Assembly (NCBI RefSeq): GCF_039727615.1
Contig: NZ_CP152474.1
Location: forward strand, 2,542,001-2,606,000
From: Leclercia sp. S52
GTDB lineage: Bacteria > Pseudomonadota > Gammaproteobacteria > Enterobacterales > Enterobacteriaceae
Length of the DNA: 64,000 nt
Direction of reading: 5' to 3'
Notes under the pieces: model-generated
Seen by the model: the letters and a program-made list of their open reading frames with translations, nothing else
Told to the model about the DNA's origin: nothing
The model's database searches: none
Made by a program: the position numbers and the translations under genes
Shown here: positions 35,111 through 45,407 of the stretch, one piece after another
How positions within the stretch are numbered: position 1 is the first letter of the stretch
Layout of the letters: each line of letters begins with the position of its first letter

Positions 35111-35134
35111 CATGGTAAACGGGAGTTTACCATG
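35111..35134 (+). promoter_or_regulatory. Perfect hairpin enclosing ribosome-binding site and start codon
   Basis: CATGGTAAAC (35111-35120), loop GGGA, GTTTACCATG (35125-35134). The loop and first stem base form the Shine-Dalgarno GGGAG, and the last stem bases contain the ATG of the 50-residue gene. Formed in mRNA it would hide the start codon; as DNA it is a 24-base palindrome that a dimeric regulator could bind. Confidence 0.55.
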
Positions 35135-35284
35135 TGGTTATTTTTCGACTGTATCAGTGCGGCGATTAATCGAATTAACGATGAAAACGTCTATATTATT
35201 GCAGGCGCCCTATCAGGTTTCGTCTTTCAACTTATTATCGTCGCCGTACTGGAGGCGCGATTGAGCAGACATGACAGAGAATAA
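35132..35284 (+). CDS. 50-residue single-pass membrane protein
   Basis: Starts MWLFFDCISAAIN, has one hydrophobic segment (about 22-42, IIAGALSGFVFQLIIVAVLEA) and a charged end LSRHDRE. GGGAG seven bases before the ATG. Below the length most gene finders keep. It sits between the two-component system and the Mig-14 gene; small proteins of this type often modulate sensor kinases or pumps. No family recognised. Confidence 0.5.
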   Translation: MWLFFDCISAAINRINDENVYIIAGALSGFVFQLIIVAVLEARLSRHDRE

Positions 35285-35305
35285 AGGGCAACAGCGTAGT
35301 ACTCA

Positions 35306-36196
35306 TTAAAAGCCAATCACTTTACCTGTCTTCGCGGTATCGGCCCACCGTAATTTATATTCCCACTCTTGCTCATACAGCCCTATAGAGAACACCATCT
35401 CTTTTTCCTGAGCAGAGCACAGGTTACGCGCATCTGAAATATTGGCCCACATCAGCATGCTTCCCGGGCTGAATGTCGAATATTTCGGATCAACGCCGCC
35501 GTTTGGCACGTCAAAATAGACCAGGCTATCACTACCCGCACTGAGCACCAGATCAATCGCACATGGCGCATCGGCATAGAACAACACATTACCAAAAATT
35601 AGCTGCGGTACGGCGGATAGCAGTGCCTCAATCTTCTCCTCTTCATAGCAGCGCACCCTGTCCGCAAACCGCAGCTTAAACAGTCGTACATACAGCCCGG
35701 CTATCTCTTTTGGTGACATATCTGACAGGCGATAGCACTGCCCGCCCATGCCCATAAACTTTCTCAACTCTCCGTTTCGTTTCTTGCTGGTTTTGCCTGA
35801 AAACGCGGTTTTCACCCGACATATCCGCCGTTTTGTTCTGTAGAAGAAAGTTGAATTAATGATGTTGTCACGATGACGGGATGACAAACGGTTAGTCTTA
35901 TCAGGCAACCAGATTTTCTGTTCTGCCGAAACAGGAAGCATGACTTCATCGAAGGATACCGGATATTCCCGCCAGACGTTCAGCCCCACCTCTTTATTAT
36001 TAACTGTAAAATACGCTGCGCAGACTGCACCATTTTTACGGTATTGCCAGAAGGAAAAATCACGCTGACCTTTTCTCATAAAAAACTCAACAATGCCGGG
36101 GTGCATATTAACGCTACCGCCATACTTCTGGTATGTTTCAGCATAAACATCAAAACCACAGGACTCCCACCCTGTAATGGCGTGCTTCAGACTCAT
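35306..36196 (-). CDS. Mig-14 family protein
   Basis: 296 residues. The opening pattern GWESCGFDVYAETYQKYGG with HP nearby and the internal REYPVSFDEVMLP and SPGSMLMWANISDA match the Mig-14 family, which has a GNAT-like fold. In Salmonella Mig-14 is inner-membrane-associated and supports survival of cationic antimicrobial peptides. There is no signal peptide. Codon use is AT-richer than the neighbouring pump genes. It is the last gene of the minus strand block before NodT, 29 bases apart, same direction. Confidence 0.75.
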   Translation of the reverse strand: MSLKHAITGWESCGFDVYAETYQKYGGSVNMHPGIVEFFMRKGQRDFSFWQYRKNGAVCAAYFTVNNKEVGLNVWREYPVSFDEVMLPVSAEQKIWLPDKTNRLSSRHRDNIINSTFFYRTKRRICRVKTAFSGKTSKKRNGELRKFMGMGGQCYRLSDMSPKEIAGLYVRLFKLRFADRVRCYEEEKIEALLSAVPQLIFGNVLFYADAPCAIDLVLSAGSDSLVYFDVPNGGVDPKYSTFSPGSMLMWANISDARNLCSAQEKEMVFSIGLYEQEWEYKLRWADTAKTGKVIGF

Positions 36197-36225
36197 AATA
36201 ATAACCTGATAGTGAGATTAACGGT

Positions 36226-37645
36226 TTAAATTGAATTATCCCCGCCGAGGACGGAAAAAAGTTTTATACCCTGAATCAGGTATTTCAGCCGCGCATCCAG
36301 CATCTGTTGCCGCACCGCAAGCAGCTCGTTGTTTTTTTGCAGTACCGCTTCGTTGCTGATCTGGCCGGCATCCCGCGTGGCTTCAGCCATCCGGTACTGC
36401 TCCCGGGCAGTATCAAAAGACGCTGCTGCCTGGAGGGTCTGTTTTTTCAGGGATAACTGCCCCGCCAGAGCGTCAGACACATCTCTGAACGCCTGCTGTA
36501 TCGCTTTTTGATAACTGACGATCTCACTCTTTTTTATTGAGTTCAGCCATGCTGAGGTTGGCCTGATTCTTACCGCCATCGAAAATAGGTAGCGCGATCG
36601 TGGGGACAAAGATCCAGTTAGCGGTGCCAGCGGAAAGCAGTTTGCTCAGGTCAGCTGTAGACGAACCGCCTTCGGCGGAAAGGGAAACAGAAGGGAAAAA
36701 CGCTGCTCTCGCCGCGCCGATACGTGCATTGGCCGCTTTTAACTGATACTCCGCGGCAATAATATCGGGGCGTTTAAGCAACACCTCGGACGGGATCCCG
36801 GCTTTCAGTAGCGGAAACGCCCAGTCATGCTCCGGGGAGACAATGAGCAGCGAATCGGGCAGCGGGGAGCCGACCAGTAGCTGAAGCGCGTTAAGATCCT
36901 GCTGCGCCTGCAACTGCATCTGATACAAACCTATGCGTGCGTCGTTCACGGCACTGTCGGCATCCATCAGGTTATTTTGGGTCAGGCCACCGGCCGCGAA
37001 GGCCCGTTGTTCCATGTGACGCAGTTGCAGAACATTGTTCAGCTTCTGGCGAGCAATATCGATGTTTTCCCGATCGGCAAGATAGATCAGATAAGCGCTG
37101 ACCACCTGCTCAATAAGGCTGATTTTCAGGGCTCGGGATGACGCATCAGCCGCCAGATAGTTATTAAGGGAGGCTTCCCGGAGGCTGCGCAAACGGCCCC
37201 AGAAATCGATCTCCCAGGAAGCGGAGACCAGCTTCACGTCGTACTGATGGTAAGTCACCGACCCGGTATCAAGGGTATCAAAAATACCTGCGGGCTCATG
37301 TGCGGCGGTTTCTTCTGCCGTCAAAGTGATACCCGGCAGCCCGGACAGTTTCTCAACCCCGTACTGTACGCCGTATTTTTGCAGGTTCAGCGCCGAGAGT
37401 TCGAGATCCTTGTTGTTGGCGATGGTCAGCGTTATCAGCTGCTGTAGCTTGCTGTCCCTGAAAAAAGGCCCGGCTAAAGCCTGCGTACTGCCCTCTTCGA
37501 CAGACGTCTCTCCCGCTGACCAGGATAGCGGTAACGGGGCGTGCGGCCTCTCATAGGCCGGTACCATCGTACAGCCAGAAAGTAATAAAGAGGTCATTGC
37601 CACAATGGCTGATACATGAAGCTTTATCGCTACCGGAACCACCAT
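36226..37645 (-). pseudogene. NodT-family outer-membrane efflux lipoprotein, apparent +1 frameshift
   Basis: Starts at ATG 37645 (AGGAG upstream) with lipobox LLSGC and the TolC-fold pattern KRPDIIAAEYQLKAANARIGAARAAFFPS. The frame breaks at MAELNKK because of a T6 run (36530-36535, A6 on the coding strand). With five bases it continues SEIVSYQKAIQQAFRDVSDALAG to 36226, giving about 472 residues, the normal length. It faces the adaptor gene and would be the outer-membrane channel of that pump. Confidence 0.75.
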
Positions 37646-37874
37646 TTCCACTCCTGTTGTCCGTTAAATGTTCTGCAGACAACCCGATGCGCCCGCCGGG
37701 ATAATTATCCCGAACTCTGTCAATGAACAATCAAGAGCCATACAAGGGGGGATGCAATATGCGGCGAATTTTTGAGGAAACGGGCCCAGGTTGACCATTT
37801 CTTGATAATCCCTGAAAGGTTCCTTGTTCTTTATGCGGTTAGATGCGGAGATTAAATTTACAGAGAGCCCCTCA

Positions 37875-38978
37875 ATGCCATACCCAACTCACGCCCGCAA
37901 AAGATGTTACGCATTATTAAGCCGGGCCCCTGTAGCCTTGCTGATTGTCACAGGTCTGGTTCTCACGGGATGCGACGAACCTGTCCGTGAGACACCGCCA
38001 CAGCGTCAGGTCAGGACCTGGGTTGCCACACAGCAGCACCTGCCCGCGACAACATGGACGGGCACCATTGAGCCTGCAGAGGAAGTGACGCTGCAGTTCC
38101 GTCTGGATGGCCGGTTGGCGACCCGGCCCGTGGATGTGGGCAGCAGAGTAACAAAGGACCAGGTGGTGGCCACGCTTACCGGTTCGCAGAGCAAAGAGGA
38201 TACGGCCGCTATCCTTGCGGAATATCAGGAGGCACTGGCCGCTGAGCATAGCGGCCGACTGGCGCTGGAGCGGGTACAAAAGCTCTATACCATTGGCACC
38301 GCTTCGCGTGCGCAGCTGGAGGAAGCCCGGGCATCGATGGCCACGCTTTCTGCCCGCAAAATCCGGGCGCAGGCGCAAAAATCAGGCGCACTCAATGAGT
38401 CGGGATTCAGCGCCTTGACCTCGCCATTCGCAGGTGTCGTGACGCGTTATTTCTTCTCTCCCGGGCAAAATATCGCCGCCGGGCAGGATGTGGTCAAAAT
38501 TGCCTCTGATACGGCGGAAGTCGAGTTTAGCGTTCCGGCGCATGTGAGCACTCACCTGCATCCGGGCGATGTTTTGTCAGTTAATACGGATGGCGTCTGG
38601 TCTGAAGCCCGGGTTCGCTATGTCTCCCCGCAACTCGATAACGTCACCCGCACCAGCCTGGTCAGGGCGAAGCTGGACTCCTCCGATGATGCGCCAGTAT
38701 TTGGCCGGGCGGTAACGATCGGGTTGAAGACCTCAGGCAAACTCTATTTCCCCGTCCCGGCCTCGTCCCTGACGCGCTCAGGGAACCACCCTGCCGTTTT
38801 TGTCGTTAACCCTCAGACCGGCAAACTTGAATTTCGACAGGTTGTTATCGACCGTTATTCAGCAGACAGGGTGTGGATTTCTCAGGGGCTGGCTTCAGGC
38901 GAGCGCGTTGTCACTGCGGGTGTGAGTACCCTGGAAAGCGGCGAGAACGTGGCGATTATCGCTGGAGAGACAAAATGA
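37875..38978 (+). CDS. RND efflux periplasmic adaptor lipoprotein
   Basis: 367 residues from the ATG at 37875. Lipobox LVLTGC near residue 35, then the lipoyl/hairpin/beta-barrel order of adaptor proteins (LQFRLDGRLATRPVDVGSRV, ALTSPFAGVVTRYFFSPGQ, VWISQGLASGERVVTAGV). It bridges an inner-membrane pump and the outer channel. Its stop overlaps the permease ATG by four bases. The closest style is the MexC/AcrA-like adaptors of narrow MmpL/RND systems. Confidence 0.85.
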   Translation: MPYPTHARKRCYALLSRAPVALLIVTGLVLTGCDEPVRETPPQRQVRTWVATQQHLPATTWTGTIEPAEEVTLQFRLDGRLATRPVDVGSRVTKDQVVATLTGSQSKEDTAAILAEYQEALAAEHSGRLALERVQKLYTIGTASRAQLEEARASMATLSARKIRAQAQKSGALNESGFSALTSPFAGVVTRYFFSPGQNIAAGQDVVKIASDTAEVEFSVPAHVSTHLHPGDVLSVNTDGVWSEARVRYVSPQLDNVTRTSLVRAKLDSSDDAPVFGRAVTIGLKTSGKLYFPVPASSLTRSGNHPAVFVVNPQTGKLEFRQVVIDRYSADRVWISQGLASGERVVTAGVSTLESGENVAIIAGETK

Positions 38979-41900
38979 GTAGCGTTAAATTCAACCTCTC
39001 GTCATGGGCAATCGCCCACCAGCAGCTGGTCAGCTTCCTGTTGCTCATTATTATGGCTGGCGGCTACCTCTCATTCACCTCACTGTCACGCGATGAAGAT
39101 CCGGCCTTCACCATCAAAACGGCGGTTATCTCTGCGCAATGGCCGGGGGCAACACCGGAGGAGATGGTGAGTCTGGTCACCGATCCCATTGAGAAGGCTG
39201 TTCAGGAGCTCCCCCTGGTTCGACAGCGTGGAAAGCCAGACCCGAAAGGGTTCCACTGAAGTCACGCTGAATCTGCGGGATGATACCCCGCCAGACCAGG
39301 TCAAACCTGTCTGGCAGCAGTTAAGAAAGAAGATGCAGGACATCACGGCTTTGCTGCCTGAGCAGGTCAGCCCGCCGGTGGTGAACGATGAATACGATGC
39401 GACCTACGGGACAATTTACGGTATTACCGCAGAGGGATTTTCTCTCAGTGAAACGCGGGATGTAGTTGATAATATTCAGCGTTAGCTCAGAAGCGTTAAG
39501 GATATCGGAAGAACAATCCAGGTTGGCATACAGACCGAACAACTGGTGCTGAGTTTCTCTGCCCGCCAGCTTGCCGCTATGGGGATCGCCCCTGATGAGA
39601 TTATCGCCGCAATCCGGAGCAACAACGCCGTCACCCCCTCAGGGACACTGCGCACGGAGCGCGATCGCCTGAGTGTGGATGTCACCGGGACGCGAATGAC
39701 TGAAGAAACGCTGAAACATATCACCCTGCGTAAGGGCGACCGAACCCTGGCCCTTAGCGATATTGTCACCGTTGAGAGAAAACCGGAGAGCACGCCTTCC
39801 CCGGTCTTTCATGTTAACGGGCAGCCAGCGATGGGGATCGCCGTCGCGATGTTGCCCGGCGGGAATATGCTTCAGTTTGGTCAGGATCTCGACCTGCAGC
39901 TGGCGAAGATCCAGTCCGGCCTGCCGCATGGAATCACCATCACCAAAATTGCCAATCAGCCCGCCATTGTGGATGAAGCCGTTGACGGTTTTCTGCATGT
40001 GCTGATGGAGGCGATTGTGATTGTTCTCGCAGTGTCATTTGTCTCACTTGGACTACGGGCCGGGCTGGTGGTTGCCGTGGCGATCCCGATTGTTCTGGCC
40101 CTCACCTTCACCGGGATGGAACTCGCCGGAATCGGCCTTCAGCGTATCTCTCTGGGGGCCTTGATCATTGCGCTGGGGTTGCTGGTGGATGATGCCATGA
40201 TCACCATCGAATCTATGATATCTCACCTTGAAAAAGGAGAGCCTTTACGCAAGGCGGCGTCCAGTGCCTTCGTTAAAACGGCCTTCCCCATGTTGACCGG
40301 AACCCTGGTGATGATTGCGGGTTTTATCCCCGTAGGGTTTGCCAAATCGATGGCCGGGGAATACTGCTACTCCCTGTTCGCGGTGATCCTGATTTCGCTT
40401 ATCAGCTCCTGGATTGTGGCGGTGCTTTTCTCGCCGCTGAGTGGCGTCTGGCTGCTTTCTGGCGCGAGGGTGCAGCATCATGAGAAGAGTCAGGGTCGGT
40501 TCTTCCGCGCCTGGGAGCACATCATCACGCTCACGCTGCAATACCGCCTGGCCGTTACGCTTTCATCCGTCGTGCTGCTGGGACTCTCTCTCTGGGGCAG
40601 CCAGTGGCTGAAAAGCGAATTCTTTCCGGCCTCTGACCGTCCGGAACTGCTGATCAGCCTGACGCTACCGGAGAACAGCACCCAGCAGTTAACGGAAAAG
40701 GAAACCCACCGGCTTGAGGCGATCCTCAGCAAAGAAGAAGGCGTGAAGCAGTATTCCAGCTATATCGGGACCGGTGCCGTGCGTTTTTACCTGCCGATGG
40801 ATCTGTTGTCCGATGCCGAAAATATTGCCCAACTGGTTGTCGTCGCGAAAGACCTGGACGCCCGTAATACTCTGCAAACGAAACTCTCCGCTATTCTGCG
40901 CGATCGGTTCAGCGATATCGTGACTCGCATTTCGCCTCTGGAGCTGGGGCCACCCGTAGGATGGCCGCTGAAGTACAGGGTGAGCGGGCCTGACTTCAAC
41001 CAGGCCCGAATCTCTGCCCGCCAGCTATCCGCTCTGCTGGCGAAGGATAGCCGCATCACGGGACTGAATCTGACCGCCGGGGATCCGCAGCGTACTGTCG
41101 ATGTGAAGGTCAATCAGGCTTCAGCCAGCATGGCTGGCCTCACCAACGAACAGATCGCAAACCTCCTGAATATGTTCTATACCGGTTTGCCGGTGACCGC
41201 GCTGCGCGAACAGAACCGTCAGACCGAGGTGGTGTTGCAGGGCAATGATACCGACAGGCGCGATCTGTTTAATCTGGAAGGCACGCTGCTCACCACCCAG
41301 ACCGGCGCGAAAGTCCCACTCTCGCAGGTGGCGTCTTTCTCATGGGAGCTAACAAATCCTGTGATTCAGCGCCGCGATCGGGAAGCTTCAGTGACGGTAC
41401 AAGGCGATGTGACGAGTGGGCAAAATGTGGACAGCGTGGTGTCAGATTTAACCCCGGTTATCGCGCAGTTCAGACAACGACTCCCTCCCGGTTATTCGCT
41501 GGCCGTAAGTGGTGTGTCTGAGGAGTCTGACAAGGGGAATGATTCGCTGATGTCGGTTCTGCCTGTCACCGTCATTATCATGCTCGGGGTGATGATGATC
41601 CAACTCCAGAGCTATTCGCGCATCATCCTCGCCACCCTGATGGCCCCTTTCGGCTTTATCGGTGTTGTCGGTGCGCTCCTTCCGAGCGGGACGCCATTAG
41701 GTTTTGTGGCACTGCTGGGCGTTATTGCGCTGAGTGGCATGATCATCCGTAATGCCATCATCCTGATTAGCGAAGTCGATGAAAACCTCAAAGCAGGACT
41801 GGGCGATAGCGAGTCAATCCGACGTGCCACTCTGCACAGGTCCAGGCCGATCATGCTTACTGCCTGCGCGGCGATATTTGGCATGATCCCCATCGCGGGA

Positions 41901-42044
41901 CAGGTGTTCTGGGGCCCCATGGCGTTTGCGATTATCGGCGGACTGGTTGCGGCGACATTCTTTACCCTCACCCTGCTTCCGGCACTGCTCAGCTATTTGC
42001 TTGAGTACGAACGTGCAAAACAACCGGGAAAACAGACCCGCTGA
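38975..42044 (+). pseudogene. RND efflux permease broken by a +1 frameshift and an in-frame TAG
   Basis: About 1020 residues when repaired. N-terminus SSWAIAHQQLVSFLLLIIMAG, then the frame slips at a C5 run (39211-39215); one C fewer gives ELPWFDSVESQTRKGSTEV. The second break is a TAG at 39483-39485 after NIQR, where the family continues with L-R-S-V-K-D. From 39546 the frame is open through the TM4 aspartates (GLLVDDAMITIESM) and SGMIIRNAIILISEVDE. The TAG is not homopolymer-related, so loss of function is credible. The surrounding adaptor and regulators are open. Confidence 0.8.
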
Positions 42045-42085
42045 AACGGAATTGGGTGCAGATGATATAACCCCGGCGAGAGTTA

Positions 42086-42529
42086 TCACACAGCAGGAGG
42101 ATCGGCGAGGCGCTTAACGAAGCGCTTCCTGACCTCCTGATAACCGTTATTTTCATAAAAATGGTGCGCCCTGACGCGTCTTTCACTGCTCGAAAGCTCC
42201 ATCTGCGTACAGCCTTTATCAAGGGCGTGCTGCTCAGCGGCGATAAGGAGTTTCTGGCCTATCCCTGTTCCTCTTGCAGACTCATCGATCACCAGGGCGG
42301 AGATCAATGCCCACAGGCCATTCTCATGCACAGGGGTGATAAAGTTCACCACAATCACGCCGCAAACGCCCTGTTCTGCTTCAGCCACTAACACGTTGAA
42401 ACCGGTATTTGCTTCAGTAATGTGTCGTTTCAGGTTCTCAGGCTCTGTCTGGTAGCCCAACTGCAGAAAAAGCGTTTGCAGAGAGGGAATATCGTTTAAC
42501 GCTGCCGCCCTTGTTAAGGCCATTGCCAT
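42086..42529 (-). CDS. GNAT N-acetyltransferase
   Basis: 147 residues with the acetyl-CoA motif SARGTGIGQKLLIAAEQHA and the terminal RAHHFYENNGYQEVRKRFVK, the pattern of small-molecule acetyltransferases. The ATG is preceded by AGGAGTTAATGGCA. Substrate unknown. Lies tail-to-tail with the broken pump. Confidence 0.8.
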   Translation of the reverse strand: MAMALTRAAALNDIPSLQTLFLQLGYQTEPENLKRHITEANTGFNVLVAEAEQGVCGVIVVNFITPVHENGLWALISALVIDESARGTGIGQKLLIAAEQHALDKGCTQMELSSSERRVRAHHFYENNGYQEVRKRFVKRLADPPAV

Positions 42530-42572
42530 TAACTCCTCTGTTATGAATGCTAACCGCGCATAACGTTAGCGG

Positions 42573-43475
42573 TTAGTTGGGCCGATCGCCGGAGAACCGC
42601 TCCACCATCCAGTCAATGAATAATCGCAGGCGCGCATTGAGCTGTTTGGTCGGGGGGTAGATCAGTGAGACCGGAAATTGCGTGCTGGTTATGTTTTCAA
42701 GAATGGGTACAAGCTCGCCTGATTCCACAAAGCGCCTGGCGACGGAAGCATGTGTTTGTCCGATCCCCATGCCGTGAAGCAGCATACCTGTCAGCGTGGC
42801 GCTGTCATTTGCGGCAATATCGAAGCGGGCGATCAGGCTATCCCCTCCCCGACCGCGGAAACGCAGAGGCCAGGCCTCACCTGTAGCGGCGCTGAAATAC
42901 CCGACGATCCTGTGCCCATTTTCAAGCTCAGACAGGTTTTCGGGGACGCCATACTGCTTAAGGTAGCCGGGGCTGGCGCAGGTCAGTAAGCGATCTTTAT
43001 ATAAGGTTCGCGCTACCAATGACGAATCCGCCAGTTCACCGGCACGAATCACGCAGTCAACACCTTCCTCGATGAGGTTTACCGGGCGATCGCCTATCCC
43101 CAGCGCCAGCTGGATCCGGGGATAACGCTCGCGAAACTCCTCCAGGATGGGGAGCAGGACAAAGTTGGCCAATGAGGAGTGAAGATCGATTCGCAGCCTG
43201 CCTTTCGCTGCGGCCCCCATATCCCGCAGGGCACCCTCGGTCTCATCCAGCTTCGCGACAATTTTGCTGACCTTGCGGTAATACTCGGCCCCCTCGGTCG
43301 TTAAGGTGATCGAACGGGTCGTACGTTGCAGAAGCTTTATGCCCAAATGTGCTTCCAGTTCCCTGAGCATTTTGCTGACAGTGGAGCGCGGCAATCCGAG
43401 GTGTGCTGCGGCCTTTGTGAAAGAGTGCGTCTCAACGATGCGCTGAAATGTGCGTATAGCTAACAGATGATCCAT
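42573..43475 (-). CDS. LysR-family regulator
   Basis: 300 residues: helix-turn-helix 1-60 (AIRTFQRIVETHSFTKAAAHLGLPRSTVSKMLRELE) and the CrgA/DsdC-like effector domain (RLRIDLHSSLANFVLLPILEEFRERYP). Divergent from a nitroreductase gene with 129 bases between; probably its activator or repressor. Confidence 0.85.
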   Translation of the reverse strand: MDHLLAIRTFQRIVETHSFTKAAAHLGLPRSTVSKMLRELEAHLGIKLLQRTTRSITLTTEGAEYYRKVSKIVAKLDETEGALRDMGAAAKGRLRIDLHSSLANFVLLPILEEFRERYPRIQLALGIGDRPVNLIEEGVDCVIRAGELADSSLVARTLYKDRLLTCASPGYLKQYGVPENLSELENGHRIVGYFSAATGEAWPLRFRGRGGDSLIARFDIAANDSATLTGMLLHGMGIGQTHASVARRFVESGELVPILENITSTQFPVSLIYPPTKQLNARLRLFIDWMVERFSGDRPN

Positions 43476-43604
43476 AAAGCCATTCTATAAGATGCCAGCC
43501 GATTGTGCACAGCTATGAATACTGAAGCCGCAATTCAGGAGATTATCTGAGTCGATAAGCCCGTTATCCTGCGCTCATCAATCAGGCAACAGGAGCACAA
43601 AACG

Positions 43605-44456
43605 ATGACCACCCCTACCCCGACACAGCAGGCGTTGCTCGAGGCACGCTACGGAGCAGAATAGCAGAAACCCGAGAATATGCTCTGGACGCCGCAGGTC
43701 GAAGCCCTGCTGAGCCACAAATCCGTCAGGTCATTTCTGCCTGAAGCGCTTCCCGAGGGAGCCATTGAGACGATGGTCGCTGCGGCGCAGTCAGCATCCA
43801 ACTCCTCTTCCCTGAACCAGTGGAGCCTGGTGGCAGTAACGGATCCGGCGCTAAAACAGCAAATCGCAGACCGGGTAGCGCGTTCGGTACCGGTGGCGCG
43901 TATTCCGTGGATTGAAGAGGCCCCCGCGTTATTACTCTGGGTGGCGGACCTGTCGCGTGGTGCCGAAATCACACAGGGTGCCGGGAAAGAGCCGGTGGTG
44001 CTCGACTACCTCGACTCCTTCCTGATGGCCTCCATTGACGCCGCGCTTGCAGCCCAGAATGCCGCAGTGGCAGCAGAATCGCTCGGTCTTGGGATCGTCT
44101 ATCTCGGCGTGATGCGTAACATTGCGAAAGAGCTGGCGGAGATGGTAAACCTGCCTCAGCACAGCTTTATCACCTTTGGCATGGCGGCAGGCGTGCCCGA
44201 TCCCGCACGGAGCAGCAGTATTCGCCCACGGCCTGCTCAGCCTGCGGTGTTGCATTATAACCAGTACCAACAGGATCCTGATCGTGCCTGGCTTAGCGAT
44301 TACGAAGCGGCTTATCAGACGTTCCGTAAGCGTCAGAATATGAGTGAGAAAACATGGGCGGGCGCCGTGGTTGAATCAGCGACCAGCATGGATTATTTAG
44401 GCGGCAGAAAGGCGTTGCGTGAAACGGTTATCCAGCGAGGTTTCTCGTTAAAATAG
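43605..44456 (+). pseudogene. NADPH nitroreductase-family protein with in-frame TAG near the N-terminus
   Basis: The natural start appears to be the ATG at 43605 (AGGAG upstream), giving MTTPTPTQQALLEARYGAE before TAG at 43662-43664; most likely a Trp codon TGG became TAG. After it the frame is open to 44456: KSVRSFLPEALPEGAIETMVAAAQSASNSSSLNQW is the FMN-binding start of the NfsA-like group. Re-initiation at the ATG at 43680 is possible and would give 258 residues with the flavin site kept. So it may still function. Confidence 0.7.
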
Positions 44457-44651
44457 TTCTCTCCTTATACCGTCAGTTCCGAACAGGGCTGGCGGTATAT
44501 TTATTCTTTCCTCTTTATTTGCTCATTATTGTTATCCATCCTCGCCTGAACTCCATAAAAACTCCTTATTCCTTCCATTTTTCACATCCAGAAATATTCA
44601 TTCAATATGTAAATAAAAAAAGCCTTTCCAATACACTCCCAAAATGCATAA

Positions 44652-44669
44652 TGAGAACGATCATTCTCA
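44652..44669. promoter_or_regulatory. Candidate TetR (EefR) operator
   Basis: TGAGAACGATCATTCTCA, an almost perfect palindrome 20 bases upstream of the TetR ATG. Its position fits autoregulation by the adjacent repressor. The remainder of the 233-base spacer from 44457 is AT-rich and without a gene. Confidence 0.5.
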
Positions 44670-44689
44670 CTTTTACAGGATAGCCCTCG

Positions 44690-45259
44690 ATGAGCACAAA
44701 ACTGGAAGAACGACAGAGACAGCGCCAGGACGAGATCATCATCGCCGCGCGACGCTGCTTTCGCGCCAGCGGATTTCATGCCGCCAGCATGTCGCAAATC
44801 GCCGGCGAGGCGAAGCTCAGCGTCGGGCAAATCTATCGTTATTTCAGTAACAAAGACGCCATTATCGAAGAGATGATCCGCCGCATCATCGACTCGCGCA
44901 TCGAGGAGATGCAGGGCAAAACCCTGGTGGAAGGGATGCCGCAGGCGCTCGCCTGGCGACAGACCCTCAGCGAAGACGATGACGCGCTGATGCTTGAGAT
45001 GTCCGCCGAGGCGACGCGTAACCCGCAGGTGGCCGCCATGCTGATCGAGGCGGAAGCCCGGATGTTTACCAACGCCTGTGAACATCTGAAAAAGCAGTTT
45101 CCCCACCTGAGCGATGAACATATTCGCTGCTGCGTGGAAATCACCGCGGTGATGATCGAGGGGACCATTTACCGTCGACTCACGCCGTTAAAAGTTCCCT
45201 CAGAACAATTAGAGCCCATTTATCAGAATATTCTAAAACTACTTTTCTCTGCGAAGTAA
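44690..45259 (+). CDS. eefR: TetR-family repressor of the eef efflux operon
   Basis: 189 residues. Helix-turn-helix about 12-58 (AARRCFRASGFHAASMSQIAGEAKLSVGQIYRYFSNKDA), ligand domain after that. It lies 148 bases upstream of eefA in the same direction, separated by a terminator. The eefR name rests on this position and on the similarity of the following genes to EefABC. Confidence 0.65.
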   Translation: MSTKLEERQRQRQDEIIIAARRCFRASGFHAASMSQIAGEAKLSVGQIYRYFSNKDAIIEEMIRRIIDSRIEEMQGKTLVEGMPQALAWRQTLSEDDDALMLEMSAEATRNPQVAAMLIEAEARMFTNACEHLKKQFPHLSDEHIRCCVEITAVMIEGTIYRRLTPLKVPSEQLEPIYQNILKLLFSAK

Positions 45260-45278
45260 TCGCATGTGAATAATTAAC

Positions 45279-45301
45279 GGGAATAAGTTATTCCCCTTTT
45301 T
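45279..45301 (+). terminator. Intrinsic terminator after eefR
   Basis: GGGAAT-AAGTT-ATTCCC followed by CTTTTT. It separates eefR transcription from eefABC. Confidence 0.65.
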
Positions 45302-45407
45302 GTCATTTCCGGCGCTGCCGGAGATGCGGGATCGCTGTGCCTTTAAATAGCCCTCCTCCCTGTTAAGCCATTAACAGGGCGGGCATCGTTCACCCTGGAA
45401 AAAGATT

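Noticed and set aside
39483..43664. TAG recoding (pyrrolysine or suppression) as explanation for two amber codons
   Set aside because: Nothing in the window supports it; two point mutations are simpler.
44644..44652. AAATGCATAA near the eefR promoter as a sixth GntR site
   Set aside because: Only one half-site; no second arm at a 10-base spacing.
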